From positions 2,943,532-3,007,531 of the forward strand of contig QYRS01000007.1 of NCBI GenBank assembly GCA_006503535.1: a DNA stretch of 64,000 nucleotides, in the 5' to 3' direction. Below, in pieces: positions 35,430 through 46,728 of this stretch. The notes beneath the pieces are model-generated. The model was not told the DNA's origin, did no database searches, and worked only from the letters and a program-made list of their open reading frames with translations. The stretch's first letter is position 1; every line of letters starts with the position of its first letter. Made by a program: the position numbers and the translations under genes. This DNA is from Arthrinium phaeospermum. Lineage: Eukaryota; Ascomycota; Sordariomycetes; Amphisphaeriales; Apiosporaceae.

Positions 35430-35992
35430 TTCCCAGCCTGGTGCACATTGTCGGTGTTCCGATCATTCTAAACGTTGATCAGCATGGGCGGGCCTCATGA
35501 GCCAAAGGCACGCAGCAAAAGCTGCGAACATACGGCGGAGGCATCTCAAGTCACATATTCCATGCGCAATTGTCCCAAGAGGGCCGTTGGAACATTTTGG
35601 TGATGAGGCATGTTGGGGGACAGGCGCTGATGGCCAGCTACCTAATCTACTGTACACCCAGACACCCCGGAAGGCCCCAGCCCCAGGAACTGAACAAGCT
35701 CTCACTGCGGGGTTCCCACGGGACCGGACAGCTGTTTGGGGGTTTCCATGACAAGGCTAGCAAGCTGGAGATCTCCATTCCAATCAAGTTTCAAGCCTAC
35801 ACGATATGCCTGATGCTTGAAATATCCAGTGTCACTTATAATGGCCATGCTGCAAGTTGGTGTGAGGCTCGTGTTGTGTTTGGGCGCTCTACCCAAATCT
35901 GTGGGATTGAGCAAACTGCCGGGTACCTGTCGCAACCCCGCATAGGTGGATGCTGGATTTTGGCTAGGGCCCGGGCCGCACACTTATGACTT
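35430..35992 (-). repeat. Dispersed repeat, copy B (inverted relative to copy A)
   Basis: Reverse complement of the block order in copy A (25003-25490). Together the two copies form an inverted pair bracketing PKS 2, the methyltransferase scrap, the second receptor gene and the broken transporter. Similarity is interrupted by many substitutions. Within copy B, the 'aaccccgcag...' block occurs twice, about 500 bp apart as direct repeats (35702-35745 and 35195-35250), which might mark element ends. Confidence 0.65.
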
Positions 35993-36756
35993 GCAGGCCA
36001 GTGATTTGCAGCTAGCACAAACCGCCAGATCCATCCATCGTAAGAAGGATCTGGTGAGCCCTGCCACAGTAGATAGGTTCATGATCGATAAAATATACAC
36101 CGACTGAACCCAACACCTACGTACAATTGTACCGAGGTCCATTCAACAGGGTGGTCGACGCGATAGTGCAGACAGAAGCTGGCGCGCGGCCTGGTTGTCG
36201 CGGCGGAGGATAGCCAATAAACGGTAGGCTATTTGCCAATGACCACTTAGCCACTATGCAGCATCGGGGGCAATGTCTCGATCCTCACCGAGGTGACATC
36301 GAACTGTCAGAAAGCGCTGCGTGTGGCTAAACAAATGCCGCCTTTCGTTGCTTGTCGGCTGGGATGCACGTCACTATCTGGCTTACATTGGCAGCGATGG
36401 CTTACTGCAACCCCCTCACCGGTCAGCATATCTCTGTCCAACCAACCTTCAACGATCCCGTGATACATGCACAAGCTGGCTGGCTGAATGCATGTGTGGC
36501 GTTGTCCGGCCTCCGCCTTCAAATCCCTTGGATCGACACTGGCTTATTTTGACAGACACAGTCGTCGGCCCTGTCGCTTAGGAATCAGGATCCTGCGTGA
36601 CAGCCCGCGTTTGGTCCTGTTGACATGCAGATGTTCCTCACAGTTGGAGTATTTCCAGCTGGAATGGTTCCGGGTAGTAAACTCTTGCTGGAGACAATCA
36701 AATCTGTTCAATATTGTTCCATTGGCAGCAGCATCTTCCTTTATACAAGCGCTTTA
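35993..36756. other. Gene-free spacer
   Basis: No supportable gene, RNA or repeat. Short ORFs only. Confidence 0.4.
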
Positions 36757-38404
36757 TCATACTCTGGAATGTACCCCTCTTCTGTACCGTGCCCGGGAAG
36801 TCTTCTGAGGTCTGGCGGAACCGGCCACCGCGCTGGAAAGCAAAGGGTCGGGTGATCGGAGGTCCTCACTCTTGTCTAGGCGGTGTCGCAGCGGCGTCAA
36901 ATCCACGCCTATGCGAGCAGCCATTGCCAGGAATAGTTCCAACAACCGCATGACCCCAAATATTCTAAGTAGTATTAAAATGGTCTCCTGTGCAATCTCT
37001 TGTTGGGGATGGTGTAGTCGAGCGTTTCTAGTCGAGGGCCTCTTCCTATCATCGTCGCCATAGTCTACTGCAGTAGCGGAGGACGTTTCTATCCCTGGCG
37101 ACTGGGCCTCTAGCAAGACACTGGCGCCCGATTCCATCGACGCTTGATGTTGTTTCCGGTTATCCTCTATGGTTTGAGCCTTCTTGGTCGGATTTGAGCG
37201 ACCTTCGAGTGGACTGAGATCGGCTCTAGCAAGTGCCACGAAAGTATCTGAGAGTGCATCCAGATCTGCAGTGACGGAAGAGGGCTTTGCTCCCGCAATC
37301 TCTTGGTAATTGGCGAGTTCAAAGTTTGTTTGGCCCTGGTCGCGGGTCTGGCTGCGGAAACTACTGTCCAGTATCCTCAAGGTGGAATGATTGATCCCGG
37401 CATGTAGAAAGTGCCCCGCGACATGTTGGTCTCGTGACTTGTAGGTCTCAAGCGGGAGATATTGAAGTCTGTCGCTGGTTTGTGACTCTTGGTGGAAACT
37501 CGGAACTTGAGGATCTGGGATCTCAACGGGGACAGAATTCAGGTTTTCCAGTTCCATGACCAGCGGGAGACCCTCGGCGATTTCGTCCAACGGCTTATTA
37601 AACTTTCCTCGGCCACCAAAGTTGATCAGCGTTGTTGCGGCTTTGTTCTTCTTGGAATTAGCCGGAAATTTGGACTTCAGTCGGTTTTTTAAAGTCAGAC
37701 CGAGTGCTCTCCAGCCTTCCCGCAACCTCGACCTTCATCAAGAATGGTTGACCGCCATGCTCGAATGAGAATGCCGTGTGAATGGTGTTGCTATGTATAG
37801 GCTGTGAGTCCAGCTCATTCTCTTCAAGTTCCCATTTGAGGACCCTGAGCACCCAGCTATGCTTTCCCGACTTCTTTGGGTTGGGTGATACCTGGGTGTG
37901 GAAACTCCAGCGACTTTCGCGGACAGAGTGCTCCTCCGAGTCCAAGCCGATTCCGCCGAAACCTGCCATCCCTCCGACTTCGAAGTGGGGGGTGAGATTG
38001 TGTTTCTTGGTCCGAATAATGCGGCGTGGCTGACCATGGAGCTGTTTAGGTCCGTAGGAACCAATTTGCACCGGTTGCACGGAGTTTGTTTCCGGCCCTG
38101 GTTCAGCAAGTTCGTCATCGTCGTCGTCGAGGGTGACGGTTATGGTCGCACTTTTGAGGCGACAGTCTTTGGGCTGGTGAATGGTAAGATCAAGATAAAT
38201 GATCCCAGCAGGGTTTTTCATCGGACCCAAGACACCCCATTGCGACTTTTGAAAGAGAAATCGGCAATCCACACTGGCTTTTCCAATAGTAGATGAGCCA
38301 AGCGACGCCCCTGCTTGCTGCGATATGAGATGATCGAATCGCTCGAAGTCATGCTTCCCATAACGCCGTCTAGACAATTCAGGGTGATTTTGGATGGAGT
38401 CCAT
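36757..38404 (-). CDS. Unknown protein with one frame change (intron or frameshift)
   Basis: Two long minus-strand frames form one gene. The first begins at the ATG at 38404 (MDSIQNHPELSRR) and carries an acidic patch DDDDDEL and the segments GIIYLDLTIH and WVLRVLKWELEENEL. It ends in GQPFLMKVEVAGRLEST. The second runs from about 37690 (SKKNKAATTLINFGG) to 36757. They connect if one A is lost from the A6 run at about 37692, or if a 76-nt intron (GTTGCG...CTAATTCCAAG, in phase) is removed. The text between the two points still looks coding in the second frame, which favours a +1 frameshift or a sequence error. No known domain recognised. Divergent from the gene at 38836, with a 431-bp shared promoter region. 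Confidence 0.6.
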
Positions 38405-38835
38405 TGGCGAATCAGTAGCAAATGACAATAACCTATGATTATAGGGCGACGAGAATGAAGGACATTCCAATAAAAAGGGGCGCGGCATGACCCCCGCTTT
38501 AACAGATCTCGGGCGGAGTCTTTTCCCGGCGCAGACAGCCTTGTAGGCACAATATGCACTGCGCCATCGGAGGCAGGTTGCAATTGGCTGCAGAGGATAC
38601 GACCAGCGTGTAAGCTGCATATCCATTGCATATCCGTTGCATGGGCATACGTCAAGATGTGCCCGGCTTTGCGTTTCGCCGACCCGGGCAGACTGTGGAA
38701 GTTGAGCAGGCTTCTGTCGCTGTGACTCGATCGCCTAATTTCATGCCCAACGAGACATATGCCTGGCGTCAAGAATTCGCCTTCTCACAAATACTTCAAT
38801 CGTTTCTCCCTTTGAGAGTTGTCTACAGCACCACT

Positions 38836-41797
38836 ATGACATCAAACTACAACCGAGGCGTTGCCTCTGGCAACTCTGACAGTCTTTCGACTGCGTCAAC
38901 TCTAGTTACGCCAGTGACTGATTGGAAATTCAACAAGCCTTGTGCGACGGGAAGCAACAGCTCCGCGAGGAAGGAATCGGGCCGCGCGTATCCAGGCGAG
39001 AAAGGAAAAGACAAAGCGCCCACTCATATCATTGATTCACTCAAGTCAAAAAGCGTGGGCGGATACGAAGTCCCAGAAATACCGTCGTCGTCTATGAACC
39101 GCCGACTTCAGTTCGACAGGCACCGAAGCCTGTGAGGAAACATTGGCCTGCTCGACAGACGGCTTACGGCCTACCCTCGAACTCATGGGCCTCACCTCCA
39201 TTGGAAGCCCATCGCCCAGGATATGAGCAAAGCTACGGCCCTCAGTCTCAGACAGGCAAGATTCCGGCTGGATTTCAGCAAATACTGGTTCCGTATTATC
39301 CACCAACGATACCCGAGGAGCCACCCGATGACGTACCATTGCGAGGTGCGTCCTCCACGAGGCATGTCCAGAGTAAGGCCCAAGGGCTCTGGAACGGGGC
39401 CACCAACACAGATCTGACACTCCACTTGGAGCTCGAGGTGGTAGAAGATCTCGATACTCTATTGGAAGAGTTCTCCCGTCTGTGTATGCTTGGCTGTTTC
39501 ACGGCCTGCAAACAGTTTGTCAGAGATAATCTAGCCAATCACCTCTTTTTACCGTATGTTCGCATCCAACTCGCCGAAATGATGCTGAGACAAGGAGATT
39601 ACACATCAATGGTCGACCTGGGATACCAAAACCCCCCACACCAGCCAGCAGATGAGCACCAACGGTTGCTAGACGACTACCTAGCGCTAATGACGCTTCT
39701 GGCTGAGAACCACGATCCAAAGACAGGGCGTTTCACCTACCATGGTATCATGAGTCAAGTACTCGAGGACCTCTCGAGGCGATCGCAGTCAGATGAGATG
39801 GGTTCCACCGAAGTGAGCTTTCTGTCTATGATATTACTTCAGAGACATCATGTAGTAACGATGATATGATGACACAGACGAATATGCTCGCAACTGCTCT
39901 CCGACTCTCGGTAGAGTCATGTCATGAAGCCAGTAGGCACCAGCTGAACGAAAAGATCAACCATATGTTCCCGCCCAAGTTCTGGCGGAGCTTGTATTCA
40001 GATATGCTGCGAAATGGGCGGGTATGGAATATATCTGAACCTTTCCTAGCTATTGGCTTCGTCAACGGCATCACCGAGGTGTTCTCCAACATCCTCGAAG
40101 AGCAAAGTCTGTCTGAGGCGGTTGGGAAGCTGGTGTCTCAATGGCTGGAAACTGTACCATCTGATGATGTCCTCACGGTCTCTGCCCTACTAGATTTCCT
40201 TATGTCCCTATTGACTGAGTACCTGTACTGGGACAATGGCGCTGACAACATCATCGAGGGCATACTACATCACTCAACGCCTTTGGCACGTGCTCTAGTG
40301 GAGTACGATCAAGGTATGTTGAGAACACGTCCCTATCTTCAATGGATCCTGGCCACAGCGCGTCGCGCACATGAGAAGGCGTCGAGTGATGTCGAGTCAT
40401 TCGTCCAATACTTGGAAAGACAGGGCGGCGACACGTCCTACACCGATCGGCGCTCGTTGCCACAGTACATACCACTTGAGCAGGAGAACCCGGGCTGGCA
40501 ACTCCCCGAGGCTGCACCACAGTTTCAAGATCCAGTTAGGTTGGCACTAAAGATGGCAAGAGACTTGGGTGACTACAGAACCGAGGTGATCGCACTTCAA
40601 CAGCTTATACTACTCTTGGAAAACCCTATCAAAGAGTTCGCAGAGCTTTGCGAGGTGCAAAGATCCACCGGTGACCTGGTGGGCTACGTCAATACGCTGA
40701 TATCAAGATATCTGGTTTCGGACACGGAAGAATCAAAGCATGAGCTACAGGAGGCTCTGTCGGACGAGATACTGATAGACGGGGTCGCGGATGTCCTAGA
40801 CGAGGACTTGATCTGGAAGGCCCAAGAGCTCCTGCAGTCCCTGAGAACCTCGAGAATACGGGCGAGATTGGGACACCGGACCTCCAGGGGTGCTGGGAAA
40901 GGCATGTCAGCCGTGCTGCCCGCGACACGGAACAGATTCCCACAACGTGGAGATGGCAGCTTTATAAAGCGGTCGACGATGGCCACGACACCCACCAATG
41001 TGCGCGGTGGCAACCGGGTGAGAGTTTTGCCGACCGATTCACTTTCGGCCATTTCAACGCGGGACAAGCCAATCCACACACGTTCGAGTGGGACGAGCTT
41101 TTCGGACAGTGAGTTGGAATCATGGAGCGATTCAAGTTATCACAGTGGTGTTCCCCAGAAGACAATACCAAGACCAGCCCGCCGAGAGGTGTTCCCCAAA
41201 GAGAAATCCATTACAAAACCCAACAGCATGGGTGCGTGGCCATTCCCGGTTGAAGAGGAAGATAGGGCCCAAGATGCAGATCAAGGGGGCGAGACTAGCT
41301 CCGTTTCCAAAGCACTTGAAAGGCGTACATCCGGGAGCGAAAAGCTGGCCAAACAAGATACGCATCTCCCAAGAACGGTAGAACAACCACCTCAAGCCAG
41401 AAGTCCCCCAACCTCCCTCCCCGTGCCGTCTTATATGGCACAGTCGTCATCATCTGGGGGTGGGGTAGAGAGCAATCGGGATTTGCGAGGCTTGGTCAGC
41501 TACGGACGTACAGACAACGGTGAACAACAGCGACATGCCGAAAACAGGCATGGTAAGAACCCAGATAGAACCCCAGTGTCACCACGTCATTTAAAGCAGG
41601 GTACTGGTCATAATGAGCAGAGGGTGGGCAGCAATCTGGTACCGGCGGAACACGCGCCACTGCCGGTCGCGGAACCCGAATCTGCACCGGGTCCATCTGG
41701 CACTGGTAATAATACTGGTAATAATAACTCGGGAGAACTACCAGGCGACATTGGGGTTGGGGAGCGAGCATTCATTCTTAGTCAGTCGAGTGCCTGA
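38836..41797 (+). CDS. Large unknown protein, 943 aa, disordered ends
   Basis: Three exons, 38836-39054, 39120-39812 and 39878-41797, joined by two introns of exactly 65 nt with in-phase GT-AG ends (GTGGGC...GACAG and GTGAGC...GACACAG). The N-terminal ~130 residues and C-terminal ~330 residues are serine-, proline- and glycine-rich and probably disordered. The middle (about 160-620) is helical (ALRLSVESCHEASRHQL, VVEDLDTLLEEFSRL). The tail ends in an asparagine/glycine repeat (GTGNNTGNNNSG). No catalytic motif or membrane segment recognised. The central helices could be a protein-protein interaction scaffold (inference). Start chosen at 38836 because the upstream in-frame extension overlaps the promoter shared with the divergent neighbour. 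Confidence 0.7.
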
Positions 41798-42270
41798 GTA
41801 TCAGCACATGGTGAAGACCATGCCAGCCCCTTCCACGAAGACTCATGTTGTACGGACATGTCAGCTGTTTGAAGACCTCTTGGTTTTTGTCATCGACGGT
41901 CTGCAGCTGCTGGACTGCGGGGAGCTCATGGACGGGTTGTTAGGGTGTCCACGGGCTCGGTACAAGTTAAATCACGACCAGCGGTTATTTCACCAGTGGT
42001 GCAAATCCGGGGGCTCGTCTTGACCGCTCACTAGCACCTGCCAGGATGCGAGGAAGGGGACCAGGGAGCAGATCCATGCACAACCTTAGACTTTGATTCC
42101 TATAGGATGCTCATCTATTGATGTTTTCCCAGCCTTGACCAAATATACCCTATTTCCATTGCACCTTGAAAGGGCTGTTCCCGGACATGCCCCATGCTTT
42201 CCAATAACTCCAGATCCAAGCCTTGCACGCCGTGGCTCCTGAGCCTGTTACCTAATGACGCCCCCCTTTC
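41798..42270. other. Convergent terminator region
   Basis: Between the 3' ends of the 943-aa gene and the cutinase gene. No ORF or repeat of note. Confidence 0.4.
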
Positions 42271-43036
42271 TCAAACAGTCCCGGCCAAGAACGAGGCTCC
42301 GTCGGCCGCGTCGTCGCCGTAGGTGAGGTGGGCCGGGGTGATGGTCAGCGTGTTGACGCAGACGAGGTCGCCGAACGCGCAGAAGACCTTGGTCTGGTCC
42401 TGGGGGAAGCCGGGGACCTGGCCGTCGTCCTGGGCGTTGCGGGTGAAGCCGTACATGACGACGCCCTTGACCTGGCTCTTGGTGTTGGTGTCGAGGGCCT
42501 GGATGGCGTTGGTCATGACGGCGCTGCCTTGGCTGTGGGGGGTCAGCTGTTGCACGGTGATGTAGAGGAGACAAAGGCTTACCTGTAGCCGGCGAGCAAG
42601 ATGTTGGAGCCGGGGCACTGGCTGGCGGCCTGGTTGATGAGCCCCACGGCGCCGTCGATGGCCCCGCTGTTGGTGTTGGCCCGCAGGAAGTTGCTGGGCA
42701 GGTCGGCGGCATACCCATCGTCGTCCCCGACGCCCTGGCAGATGACGTCGCCCCCCAAGTCCGACTTGAGGCCCGAGCAGGTCTGGGGGCCGCAGATGGT
42801 TCCCTGGTTCGAATTAGCCGGTGTTCACATTCAACCTTGAAATATCAGATACGCACCATGTTGCCGATCTCGGTCGACCCGCGAGCAAAGATGAAGACGT
42901 TGCCGGCGCAGTTACCATCCTTCAGGTCGTTCTCGTTCACGCCCAGCTGCCGAGCGTCAAGCTCAGCGACCTGCTCAACAGGCAGGGCACTGGCCACGCT
43001 CAGCATGGCAAGTGCGGTAAAGAATGTGGACTTCAT
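42271..43036 (-). CDS. Secreted cutinase (carboxylesterase family 5)
   Basis: Three exons: 43036-42857, 42803-42583 and 42532-42271, giving 220 aa, the usual length. The N-terminal signal peptide (MKSTFFTALAMLSVASA) is followed by a short propeptide. The nucleophile motif GYSQG is rebuilt across intron 2, which splits the codon of the catalytic Ser134. Asp189 lies in the conserved GD-L-VC context, between the two cysteines of the usual disulfide. His202 lies in PAHLTYG. The NVFIFARGSTE segment near residue 47 is the family's first beta strand and oxyanion region. Cutinases hydrolyse cutin and other polyesters outside the cell; plant- and insect-associated fungi use them on host surfaces. Intact and typical. 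Confidence 0.92.
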
Positions 43037-44422
43037 GGTTGCTGGAATGATTGACTAGGCCGTTCACAGAACGTGCCGGGGAATGCTAAAATGAGAGAAA
43101 GGCGGAGAACCTGGAAAGAATGGAAATAGACCTGCTGAAGATGGGATGACTGGGACTTGCATCTGAACTTCAAGGCCAGAGGCTATTGGGCTCTTTATAC
43201 ATATCTGCTTCGGCTTCAATTACTTGGCAGGTTGAGGTTTCGTTCGATACTGCTATCTAAAGGAGCCGCAACGGAACACAGAAGAGCTCACCATGGGCCC
43301 CCGTCAAACAACGAAACTACACGCACTCGGCCGCCAAGCGGGACGGGGTCGCTGCCAAGGGTCACGTATATATCGGGAGCCTCTCCTCGGTCCGCGTCCA
43401 TAGCCAAAAGAAGCTATTGCTCCTTGCACCTCGGCCCCGCGTCTGTGGCTGGAAGGGGGCGGGGTCTAGAGAACGTGTGCCCAGTCTCTCGATGCCGAAC
43501 AGAGGATCAACATGGGAAACACGTGGCCGCAAGCGTTTCCTTTCGCGGCCATGGTCGGGACTGCGCTGGCGACGATTCCGCTGTCAACTGTAACAGGTGG
43601 AGATGGCCGGGCTGTCGGTGACGCGGGTCGTGTCTTGGGCGTCAGGACTAGCTCGGCACCAGGGTGGTTTCAGCTACGCTTGTCGGCCAATCGCAACCAC
43701 TGTCGCGGACTATTCTAGTAATGCAAAGGTGGGTTTCCACACCATGCGGCTCAGCGGCTGAAATGGGCGTGCTTCTGTGGATTGTCTTGACCCGTTTCTC
43801 GACTCGCCCTATTTGACAAATGGCCAGTGTGGCCGCAACCTGTTGCAGGTTGCGAGAAACGCCAAAGATCGGTTCATGCGGATCGACAACCTCGGCCGGC
43901 GGTTTCAAACCTGAAGGCACATCTTGAGTCATGTCGGCGGCTCCCGTTGGGGTTGAGCAATGCAGCTGATGGCAGTATACCAGAGTGGGAAACGAACGAA
44001 CGGCGAAATGCTATTACCATAGATCAGCCTGGTAGCCGCGAAGACGTTGCGCTTGTTTTGGGTCAATGCATCTGAGCTGCTAGGGCTCCCAGATCATTGC
44101 CGAATAGCAAGCGCGTGGACCGAGATGAGGCTATTCGCGTTTCTCGGTGGTACCGACTTCTGGTCTGAGAACTGGTCAATCGGTTGTCGCGAAACCGATA
44201 TCACGTGAGCGTGCTGTTGCTGCGCGAATCTAAGGGTTTCCTTTTCTTGGCCCCAGAAGGATTGACCGAAACAACAAGGCACTCACAAATACTAGACCAT
44301 GGTGGCCATGCTCCGTTTCAGTAGGAATGGGGCTTTCAAAAAGAGGGCTTCATCGTCCAAGACATCACATCACAGGTACGATCAGGCACATCACAGCAAG
44401 TCAAGCCTCAAAAGCATTGGGT
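43037..44422. other. Upstream region of the cutinase, gene-free
   Basis: Contains the cutinase promoter. A TATA-like ctttatacatat is at about 43192-43203, on the + strand. No supportable gene on either strand. Confidence 0.4.
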
Positions 44423-45699
44423 TCACGGTCTTGAAAAGGTCACTGTGGCATTGTAGGCTACCCCCGAGTCCAGCATCTCGGACGTGACGCGCTCCGTGAC
44501 GGCATTCGCAATTCTATTCTCGGCGTCGCTATCCAGACCCTGCTCCTCCATCTCCTGCAGCGCGTCCAAGTCCTCCCGCAGCCCGCAGATCTCCTGGTCC
44601 AGCCGCCCCAGATCTTCCTGTTCCACCACCTCAACGCGGCCTTGCAGCAGCGCAATCTGCTCCTGGGCGTCGTCGAGTTCCCGACGGAGCTGGGCGGATT
44701 CCTTGTGCGAGTCCTCCAGCCGGTGTTCGAGCTCGTCGATGCGCCGGCCCTGTTGGTTCATCCGGTCTTCTTGCATCGCCATCTGCTTGCGCATGGCGAC
44801 CAGGGCCATCATGACCTCGTCGGTGCTGCAGCAGTGGGTGCGGCCCTCGGAGCCTCCACTGTCGCGGTCGCGTCGCGCTCGTTTCCGGCTGTTCTCGCGT
44901 GAAGCTGACTTCTCGTGTGATGCTGTAGAGGGACTTGTCAGTCATGGTCAAAGGTAAAGACGCGCAATGGGCAGACGCGAGGAAGAAAGAACATACAGCT
45001 GGAAGCCTCGGGCAGGAGCGGGGCCATGGGCGCCGACGGTGGCAGCTCGTCGTACTGCGGCGGGGCCTCGCCCGGGTCGTCAAACCGCAGGATCTGGCCG
45101 CCGCCGCCGCCGTACAAGCTTGCCAGGTCGTCGGATCGGTCGGTCGGGACGAGGCGGCCCTCGGCGATGGCGGCGCAGACGGGGTCGAGCTTGTGCTTGG
45201 GGAAGGCGTTGGCGGGCACGTAGACGACTAGGCGCGTGACGCGGCTGAGCGACGGCAGCAGATCTAGCACCTGTCCAGTGGCAGCCTTGTGGGCACGCAG
45301 GGGCGCGACGGGGACCTCGGCGGGCACGACGATGTCGACAGGGCTGCGGAGATGGAAGGTCAAGCGGCAGACCGGGCGCGGGCCGAGCTTGGGGTTGGGC
45401 GCCGTCACCGGCGACTCGTGCTCGAGCGAGAGGATGCGACCGGCCGGGATCAGGACGATGATCTGGGTGTCGCGGCTCAGGCCCTTGAGCTTGGCGGGGA
45501 TGTGGAGGGAAAAGGAGGCGGCGGGCTGCTCTTGGAGATGGCGCATCTGGAAGGTGATGTGGTGGCTTCGAGGGTCCGGCTCGCTGAGGGTCGTCGCGTC
45601 GTCGTCCTGTTTCCATTCTACGACGGCCGGCGCTTCGGATGTGATATGGAGATCGGCCGTGGCCTCCTGCGGTGAGGACGCCGTGGTTGCTTGCGACAT
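44423..45699 (-). CDS. Coiled-coil protein with a basic nuclear-type signal, unknown function
   Basis: Two exons, 45699-44997 and 44922-44423, separated by a 74-nt intron (GTATGT...CTACAG) whose removal splits a serine codon in phase, giving 400 aa. The N-terminal half is beta-rich and ordered (FSLHIPAKLKGLSRDTQII, VCRLTFHLRSPVDIVV), followed by a proline linker with PPQYDELPPS. After the splice comes a basic stretch (RKRARRDR). A long heptad-type coiled coil follows (about residues 290-370, RMNQQGRRIDELEHRLED and onward). The layout suggests a dimerising nuclear or scaffold protein; no DNA-binding domain is recognised. The long G/C-rich ORFs antisense to exon 1 are shadows. Confidence 0.75.
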
Positions 45700-46728
45700 G
45701 ACGGTACTACGGTTAGCTCATCAATTGGAAACTTACTATAGAACGCGTCTCAGGTCAGGTAAAGATCGAGTAGAGATTGAATAGAAATCAACAGAGATCA
45801 AGCAGAGATCAAAGACAGGTAAATCAAGAAATCCAAAGATCAAAACCGCAAATCGAGAAGACCAGTTTCGCTGACAAGCAATCCAGCTTCCATGTCTCCT
45901 CCAGCCCAAAACTGCGAGGCTAGAAGCATGGACCCTTTCCCAAATGCCCCGGATCTTCCAGCAAAGGACAGTGCAGTCACGTCGTTTGATGGGTAGAAGC
46001 CGGAATGATGGCCCAGGGCGCGAGGCACAGGCGTTTCTCGATTGCGATGCTGGTGATGGATGTTGGGCAGATTGATGATGGTTGGAGGCAGGCAGCAATG
46101 GGTCACAGGACGGGTTTGGCGAGTCAAAGGGGCTGATCGGGCGGAGAAAGGTTAGTCCGTCCGCCGTGGACTCGGTAGTGGTCCATGCGTTATGGTTGAT
46201 TCGACCTCTGCTTGCCAATTCGACAACCGTGCGCCGGGGAACTCCAATTCGGTACGGTCGCGTCAGCAAGTAGAGGAGTTGCCTATCAGTCGACCACTGG
46301 AATAAACGAACTCTAGTCACAGTTATTCCACTTTTCATTATGCCAGAGGCTTGCTATCTGCGTAAGCTAGCTATCTTGTTTCCGAATGCATGTATTTTGC
46401 AGCATACGTCGGCAAGCTGCATGCTGGTCTAGGATGTCTCCGGGTCTCTCCATGTGCTAGCATTAATTCCACCTGCGAAACCTTCCGCGAGACGATTTGC
46501 GAACGAATTCGGTCTCAGCTATGGTGCTCAGCTAATTCTTATCGAGCCTGTCAGTGGCTTCGATGCCGTCTGTCCGCTCATGTCAAGATGTTGTCTGGCC
46601 TAGCTGTCACATTCGGCAAGGTTTTGCAGTTGACGCAGCTATTGATGGCCTAGCTATGCTAATGACTGTACATGTATCGAGAAAGTAGAAAAAGAAACAA
46701 GATCACCCAAGCCCCAAGCAAAACCTCC
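45700..46728. other. Gene-free region
   Basis: Promoter of the coiled-coil gene on one side and terminator of the GMC oxidoreductase on the other. Around 45775-45845 the + strand has a run of ..gatcaa/agatcaa words (short imperfect repeats). No gene seen. Confidence 0.4.

Noticed and set aside
44938..45784. Several overlapping GC-rich ORFs on both strands
   Set aside because: Shadows of exon 1 of the coiled-coil gene; highly biased arginine/alanine content typical of wrong-frame GC-rich DNA.
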